Shown: positions 57,787 through 64,000 of the stretch, one piece after another
Layout of the letters: every line of letters begins with the position of its first letter
How positions within the stretch are numbered: the first letter of the stretch is position 1
From: Lineus longissimus
Lineage: Eukaryota > Nemertea > Pilidiophora > Heteronemertea > Lineidae
Length of the DNA stretch: 64,000 nucleotides
Direction of reading: 5' to 3'
Assembly: GCF_910592395.1 (NCBI RefSeq)
Contig: NC_088318.1
Coordinates: 10,170,349 to 10,234,348 of the forward strand
Program-made: the position numbers and the translations under genes
Notes under the pieces: generated by a model
Database searches by the model: none
Told to the model about the DNA's origin: nothing
Seen by the model: only the letters and a program-made list of their open reading frames with translations

Positions 57787-57933
57787 CTTATTATTGCGGG
57801 AAGACATGATATGCGATTGCCAATAATCAGGAAGTTTAACAACACCACCATTTTGGTTGGCCTCGTTGAGTAGCATCTCTTCATCCTCGCCAAAATAATA
57901 CAGGCTCATAATCTCAGAGTTGGTGTCTGAATA
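57787..57933 (-). CDS. exon of the kinesin-like gene
   Basis: 49 codons between CCGTTTCAG and AAG|GTGCCC, phase 0 at both ends. The protein is acidic then polar (MSLYYFGEDEEMLLNEAN, VVKLPDYWQSHIM). I do not recognise the segment; the open frame, composition and splice signals make it a good exon. Confidence 0.55.
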
Positions 57934-58049
57934 CTGAAACGGTCAATAGGGAGGAGAGGGTGGTTAGTAATGTAGAGAGGGTTAGGGTCAAACTGCAACT
58001 GGCGACCTTAAAGGGATATTTGGTGTTTAGGAATTCATCCTGGTTAAGA

Positions 58050-58660
58050 AACATGCCACATGTATAGTATATGGGTCAAAATCAAAATCAAGATCGGTAT
58101 GACATGTGATGTATCCTTGCTTGGAGTACCTACTAATCAATGAGATATTGCACTTTTTACCTTTTCAGTTTAGGCTCCCTTGTGGCCAAGTCGAGAATCA
58201 TATTGGACCGAAATTCGGTGTCAGAGATATCTGACCTATAGGGTCACGTGTACCAAGTTTCAAGTTGTTAGCTTTAGCGGTTAAGAAACGTGCCATTGTT
58301 ACACTCAAACGGCCAATTTATGCCATTTGACGTCTGTGACCTTGAAAAGTAGGTCAAATCAAAAACGATGATATGTGATGTATCCTTGCTAGGAGAACCT
58401 ACCACAAATTTGTTATCGAAAGCAAGTCACTTGTAAGAGAGATATCACACTTCTTAGGTTTCCACTTTTGGCCCCCTGGTGGCCAAGTTAAGAAAAAGAT
58501 CACACAAAATTCAGTGTCAGAGGTCATTTTGGGGGGGGTCTTGTGTACAAAGTTTCAAGTTATAGCTTTAGTGGTTAAGAAACATGTGTTTGAAACAGGA
58601 TACAGACGACGGACACTGTGGTCTTGTATAGACTCCCCTAAGGTGAGCCAAAAAGGACCA
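58050..58660 (-). repeat. inverted copy of the subfamily seen at 9278-9945
   Basis: It ends with GACGACGGACACTG and CCTAAGGTGAGCCAAAAAGG, the reverse complement of the start of the 9.28-kb copy. It holds GCCCCCTGGTGG (58,471-58,482) and GTCTGTGACCTTGAAAAG (~58,334). It lies in an intron of the kinesin-like gene. Confidence 0.75.
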
Positions 58661-59224
58661 GAAGCTATCCTAAATGATTTCAAGTACAGAATATAACAGA
58701 TTTCAAGATGTTGTGATGATAACATTAGGTTCAAGATCAAAGAGGACAGGGATCAAGGGTCAAGGTCACAGTAATCTGTAAGAAAGTTTGTTAGTAGCCC
58801 AACAAGTTTCCATTAGCAATTATATAGCTTGATACCAGATCCTGAAACTGCCAAGATAAAAGCATTTAGATAACACAGCTTTTTAGACTACAAATATTTC
58901 CTAAAATGTATTGTTAGTTTTACACAACTATAGGGTGTCAAAAAAACTAGATGAAGATGACCAAGATATCATTGTTTTTGTTGGTTCTTTTCACTTTCCT
59001 CAACAACAGAAACAACTGACCTTTGGTCAAGGTTGATAAAAGTCCTCATAACACATTTAGGACCACAATTCAAAAATCTGGTCAAATTCTTATCAGAGTG
59101 CAAAGCTCTTTATTGACACCCTGTTAACAGATAGACATCTACACCAAGTTGGGCCCAAGAAGTACTAAGAAGCTCTACCCCTTCCTCAAGTAATAAGGTG
59201 AAATTATCGAGTAGTATTTCTTAC

Positions 59225-59275
59225 ATTAGCACCCCCTCCGGCCATCTCATGAGAATAGCTCTGAGTCTGAATGAC
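59225..59275 (-). CDS. small candidate exon of the kinesin-like gene
   Basis: 51 nt between GATTTTCAG and AAT|GTAAGA, phase 0, encoding VIQTQSYSHEMAGGGAN. The signals are good and the phase matches the flanking exons; short length keeps confidence moderate. Confidence 0.45.
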
Positions 59276-60739
59276 CTGAAAATCAACAGACACTTCAGAA
59301 ATTAGTTTATGATAGAACTTCATTTGCTGTACTAAAGTTATTTCTAAGAAATGTGTATAAAATCTGAAGACTTAAAGGGACACTTATGTCTCAACAAAGG
59401 ACTATGGATATACCTATAAATCTTTTCTACGAGGTTAGTAAACAGGCCTATGTTGTCCGTGCAAGTCAAAGGTTTGATCATTGACCTCTTAGAAAGGATT
59501 TGACTGTGTTGCATATTTCCACCATATTGTATAAGTAAGAGCAGGTTATATGCTGGTGGCATTGGCATAACTTTCACAACAAGTGACAGGAGAGTCCATT
59601 TTAGAGCCAGTTTTTATAAGAATCAGGTGGATTACCATTAGATATATGACCATCTCTAATATTTATTTTGGAGTAGTTTTAAGATTCCTCAAAAGATATG
59701 GTATGGTCATTGCTTACTTAACCCAAGCAACAAGCTTTTCAATTGCAAACCGGCTATTCAGCTCAGAACTGATCACAAGGTGAGGAATGTGCACCCTTAC
59801 CAACCCTTGAGAAATTCAGAAGTTTATTATAGCTCCTGCACTACACGCCGCCATCTTGCATGTCTTTGAAAATGCTGGGATGAAGCTAAAGGAAACCCCT
59901 GATTTCCTCGGGATGCCCATCACCAAACTCATGCTGAGCTAATCAACCAATTCTTTCAAAGCGACTGGAGGCATGCAGGTCTCACTACCAGGTTTGGAGG
60001 AAAGATTTCAGTTTTTACCAAAACCCCCGGCATATTAATGTGTCATCCAAATGCATGAATGTGTGATTTTTTCAAAGTTGCTTTTTGCTCTGAGAAATAT
60101 TTAATGAATTAAGAAATGTTAAATGGAGGAAAAAATTAAACAAAATAAACAAAATAATAAAACAAAAACTAGCTACGATAAATTGTAACAAACGTAGATA
60201 TTAGATAGTAGATAGTTGTAAACATTAAAACAAGACAAAAATTAAAAGCAGCAAATTTCTTTCTATTACAACACAAAATTTTGTTAAAGTATACATGTCA
60301 GCTGAAATTCTGAGAATAAATCCAAGCAAGTTACAAATTATCCCTTTAAAATCCCTTTTGTTCCTGTTTCTATGTACATGATGCTGCACTGAATTTGGCA
60401 GCACCCCCCCCCCCCCCCCAACAAAACATTTATATATTCACTAAGTAAACATGGCAGAAAGCAACTCATATATTCTAACAGTAAAACTAGCTATGATAAA
60501 TTGTCGTACTAATATCATAGTTTTTCTGCTTTATTGATTGAACTCTTCATGTTGTTAACAAATATGTTAACAGATATTAAATCGAAGGAAAAAATCAGCC
60601 CCTCTGCACTTTCAGCACTTTTCTGGAGGTGAAGTGATATTTAAAGGAAGATTTGGAGAAAGAACATCTTGATAAACTGCTCATCGTGTTTCATTTTATT
60701 TTCATGTGATGAACCACATGTAATTTTCGTACACGTTCC

Positions 60740-60990
60740 AGGATGAGACTTGTATTGGTCATGAAGTGGCATGTTGTGTCCAAGAGCATGGACTGTTCAT
60801 GAAATGGCTAAACTTGTGCGTGAACTGACATAGACTGGCAAGAACTGGCAGGCGCCATTGATAAATGGAACTACTCATGAACTGACATGTCCTGTTCATG
60901 AACAATCCACACACTGAACTGCCTAAAACTGTTCATGAACCAGCAAAAACTATTCAATGAACTGGTGCAAATTATTCATGAATTGCATGT
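60740..60990. repeat. degenerate tandem repeat of TTCATGAACTG words
   Basis: About ten irregularly spaced copies of (A/C)TGTTCATGAA(C/A)TGGC variants; TTCATGAA is itself palindromic. Confidence 0.6.
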
Positions 60991-62080
60991 ATGGGCTAGC
61001 ACTAAGTGTCCCCTTTTATGACGTTTGCAGTGCAAAAGGGTTGAAAATAGAATATGAATTTGGATGGACATTTCCGACTGGACTATAGTACAATTTGTAA
61101 ATGTTATGTCCATTATCATTTGGGGCTCTGGTTAGAGTTCTTTGAAACTTTGTTTATAACGGTATTCGCCTCAAAACCGAATAGGGTCTTTTTATTTTAG
61201 TTACCGCCGTAACGAAATAAAAATGTTTGTAATCGTTTGTGTACATTGACATAATGCTTTGAATTCTGACATTTTCCGCTCTGTATGGTTTATTTCCCGA
61301 CAAATCTAGATGAAATATTCAGGTTATCATTTTTTGTGTCCATCAACTCATATGCTAAGAATGAATAAGAATTATCAAGAAACACTACTATTGGACCTTG
61401 CCCAAAGGCATTTTTTACTTCTGCAATGAGAATGCTGAACCCCTAAAATTCTTTCCCGTTTTGAGGCAAGGATCAATGAAACCAAACTTCAAAGAAATCC
61501 AACCAGTAGTTTGCCCTCCAGAGCCCCAAATGCTGGGGACAAAACATTTACGAATGGACTGACTGTAGTTATCATTCACCGTGATGAATTTAAATCAGGA
61601 AAATGGACGTCAGAAATAAATTTTGTGTTATTTTTGTTAATGTTCTAAGGACTGGAGTATAATCATTGGAAGGGGCCATTAATAGCATTGGAATTTCAAA
61701 CGTAAATGTGCCGCAGTGAATGGTAAATTGCGTCTATGAATATTCAGTATGGCAGCTCATTGAACACTGGTTAATTGAAAAAACCTGTGTAATCAAAATT
61801 CCTTGAGCTTGGAGACCTACGTCCCAGGCATCCTTTTCTTCTTTGGCCTTTATTGGTGTATGAATAAAGTTAGATACAAAAAGAATGGTAATAAGAGCAT
61901 TTCAATGATTCCAAGTCCTTAAAACCTTAGGAGTAAAATTTGTTTGTTATTAAAAGGATGACATGCAGGGTTGGTATTAAAAGCCAAGCTTTAGTTCCCT
62001 TGAATGTGACTTTAAACTGTATAATCGACATGTGAACTTTGACAGGCAAATAATGGGAGGGTCACTAAGCAGGCCAAGGA

Positions 62081-62160
62081 TATATAAAGGTGCTGAATCT
62101 TTCAAAGCCACCAGTCAGTTCAATCACAGCATGTCGAAGAATCGCAAGAAAAAAAGATAA
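62081..62160 (+). promoter_or_regulatory. possible TATA promoter followed by a nine-codon ORF
   Basis: TATATAAAGG (62081-62090) is followed ~30 bp on by an initiator-like CCAGTCAGTT (62111-62120) and then by ATG at 62131 reading MSKNRKKKR and TAA (62158-62160). The spacing is right for a core promoter. It lies on the opposite strand to the kinesin-like gene. No longer reading frame follows. Confidence 0.3.
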
Positions 62161-62905
62161 ATGATACGCGGTATCACAAGTCTTTAAATGAACACCAAAT
62201 CTGCAAAAAGTAACAACATTTATTTCTGACAATCATTGATTCCTCGGGACTGGAAGAAAACAAAGCGCACAGATTCTTACTTCCTTCTCTTTTTTATATT
62301 CACTACTATGAACATGATTATAAGCCTCAAGCGTCTGAAATCAAGAGCAAACCACTGCATTATTTTCAATTAAAACACCTTTTTCATTGGAAAATATAAG
62401 TACCAATACACATTCAATGCAACTTCATTCGAGATTGCCATTATCATCTCCAGACACCTCTGCTTTCATACTGTATGCCCTACCAACATTCTTACCTTGT
62501 TTAAAACTTGTGTGCTAAAGCCATTACCACAGTAAGTTTCATTAAAGGCCTAAGCCGTTCGTTAAAACTTTAGAATTTGTAATTGAATTTAAAAATTCCA
62601 ATTGCGGAAATACGTACTAAATATAAATTTCAACATGTCATTGTGTAGACTGAAACACAAATACTATGAATACCAAGTTTAAACAAATTTTTACACATAA
62701 TATAACTTCACTACGGCATTGTGTATCAGTGGATTTTTATTTAACTGGACCACAAGTAATTACGAACGGCGTACCCCTTTAAAAGAAAACAAGCAAAACG
62801 ATATGTTAATAATTTAGGCACCAGTGGAAAGAAGGGTCAGTTGATCTACGAACTCATTCATCACCAGCAAAAGCTAAACTGAATAAGATGTCAAGGCATC
62901 CTTAC

Positions 62906-63966
62906 CTTATTCAAGAGTTTTACTCGTGTCTTGAGCCGTGTGCCAGTGCTATTTGCAGCGGCGGAGATCGCTCGGTGGAATGCATCGAATTCTTGCTCCT
63001 CTGGCTTTTTTTCTTTCCAGTCAGAGCAGAGTTGCTGAAATAAAGAGGACAGAATTTTCAGAATATCATGTGGAATAAATTGAAAGCGGTCAGAAAGTCA
63101 TTGCCCTACGACATTGCCAAACAAACAAAAACTTCATCCCTAGAAGAAGATAATTTCAGTTACACTTACATACGGCCTAGTGTAAATGATGCTAGTTTGT
63201 GGCCTATCTGCTGACACAGCAGTGTCCAACTCAAGATGACTTCAACTTTGCCTACATGCATCATCTTTTGTCAATTAGCAATTTGGCCTACCCTACCTGA
63301 ATTCTTTTTTCCTTTGACTCCAGTCTGTCATATTTCCGTTGTAATACCATCAGCTCTGACTTGAGATGTGACTGATCACTTGCATCTTGGTTCAGAGCAA
63401 AAGATGTGTGGCGCTGAGTAAGATTTGGCTTTGAAAGATGTTCCATTTGGCGAAGTTCCTAAAATCAGAACAAGGTAATATTCAGATAAAAACCATAAGC
63501 TTTGGAAATTAGGGGACATGTTCCAGGGTAATGTGACCACCCTACGTCGATGATGTAACATTCAGTCGGTCAGAAAAGTCTTCTACCTATACTCTCTCTT
63601 TTATGTAACTAAAAACACTAAAATAAATACATATCTGTCTGTCAATGGAAGGAGCATGTGGGTGGCGTAGGTCCCAACATTACTAAAGTCACTTACCCGT
63701 GTCGTCATTTTCTGTAACTTGGGATCAGTTTTTGAGTCCTCTTGCAGACCGTACAACAAAAACGTGATGCTACCATTATCAAAGTACTCAAGATGTTCCT
63801 CAGTGATACTAGGATACGAAATTATACGCGAGTGCTTGAATTCTGGCGTCAAAGTTCCTTTGATTGTGGGGGTCACAGTGTATTCACCATCCTTGAATAC
63901 CTTGTACTTGATCATCAGACCCTTTGAAAATCGCGCCTTGTTTACTTCAGCGCCTCTGATCGTAAC
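62906..63966 (-). CDS. kinesin-3-like tail exons (C2-like and coiled-coil), partial
   Basis: Three exons in phase 0: 63966-63697 (90 codons), 63458-63297 (54 codons), 63034-62906 (43 codons), with clear AG and GTAAG/GTAGG signals. The first has a C2-like fold pattern (IKYKVFKDGEYTVTP, PEFKHSRIISYPSITEEHLEYF, SITFLLYGLQED); the second and third are a charged helix (LMVLQRKYDRLESKEKRI, QLCSDWKEKK) and a polar helix (TGTRLKTRVKLLNK). This arrangement resembles the tails of kinesin-3-type proteins such as KIF28P-like members, but no motor domain is in the window, so the name is tentative. The 5' end is beyond 64 kb; the 3' part probably continues at 59.2, 57.9 and 52.4 kb. Confidence 0.6.
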
Positions 63967-64000
63967 CTGTCAAGTAAAATATTGCATCATGAAGATAACA

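Larger units (their letters stand above)
59276..62900. other. long intronic-looking stretch with simple repeats
   Basis: It has a 16-nt C run at ~60,404, a degenerate repeat of CTGTTCATGAACTG(A/G)C words at 60,740-60,990 and T/A-rich sequence. A TATA-box-like site is listed separately. No exon with matching phase was found. Confidence 0.45.

Overview
The window is animal nuclear DNA. Its genes are split by GT-AG introns whose exon phases can be followed, most of the sequence is non-coding, and it carries many dispersed repeats and decayed transposable elements. Repeat families of the 'CTCACC...CGTCCGTCGTC' kind and the frequent TAGGCCTA-like words suggest a marine invertebrate (deuterostome or lophotrochozoan), but the species cannot be named from the sequence.

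Layout. (1) 0-9.3 kb, plus strand: the 3' part of a HECT-type E3 ubiquitin ligase gene of the invertebrate G2E3-like kind. It reads from a C4 zinc knuckle through a UBX-like strand and an RG-rich linker built by tandem exon duplication to a complete HECT C-terminus with its catalytic Cys. (2) 9.3-16 kb: repeats, including a ~1.14-kb element that recurs almost unchanged (4.82 and 11.35 kb), a 395-bp element with perfect 23-bp terminal inverted repeats, and the 3' end of a LINE. (3) 16-31.9 kb, minus strand: a large, broken, nested Ty3/Gypsy retrovirus-like element. It has a 3' LTR, unusual small ORFs (a RING-like ORF and a membrane ORF), an envelope-like gene with a furin-type site, an integrase, then a ~5-kb interruption made of a tandemly repeated 1.28-kb unit plus a 466-bp inverted-repeat element, then RNase H and a reverse transcriptase remnant. 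(4) 31.9-33.5 kb: the 3' end of a related but oppositely oriented LTR element. (5) 36.8-38.8 kb: arrays of a 12-bp perfect palindrome, then ~150-bp monomer repeats. (6) 39-44 kb: a FAR1/ZSWIM3-like ORF inside an inverted-repeat element, and a PIF/Harbinger transposon with transposase (minus) and MADF-BESS partner (plus), each broken by one in-frame stop, beside a ~570-bp imperfect palindrome. (7) 44-64 kb: mostly introns and repeats of a minus-strand gene whose 5' end lies beyond the window. Its exons encode a C2-like and coiled-coil tail resembling kinesin-3 family tails, and the probable last exon ends in a CaaX box.

The host genes are the HECT ligase and the kinesin-like gene. Nearly everything else that codes is, or once was, mobile. 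The most unusual parts are the accessory ORFs downstream of the envelope-like gene, the 1.28-kb tandem unit inside pol, the palindrome arrays, and a dispersed repeat family carrying nuclear-receptor DR3-like and CTCF-like words in each copy.
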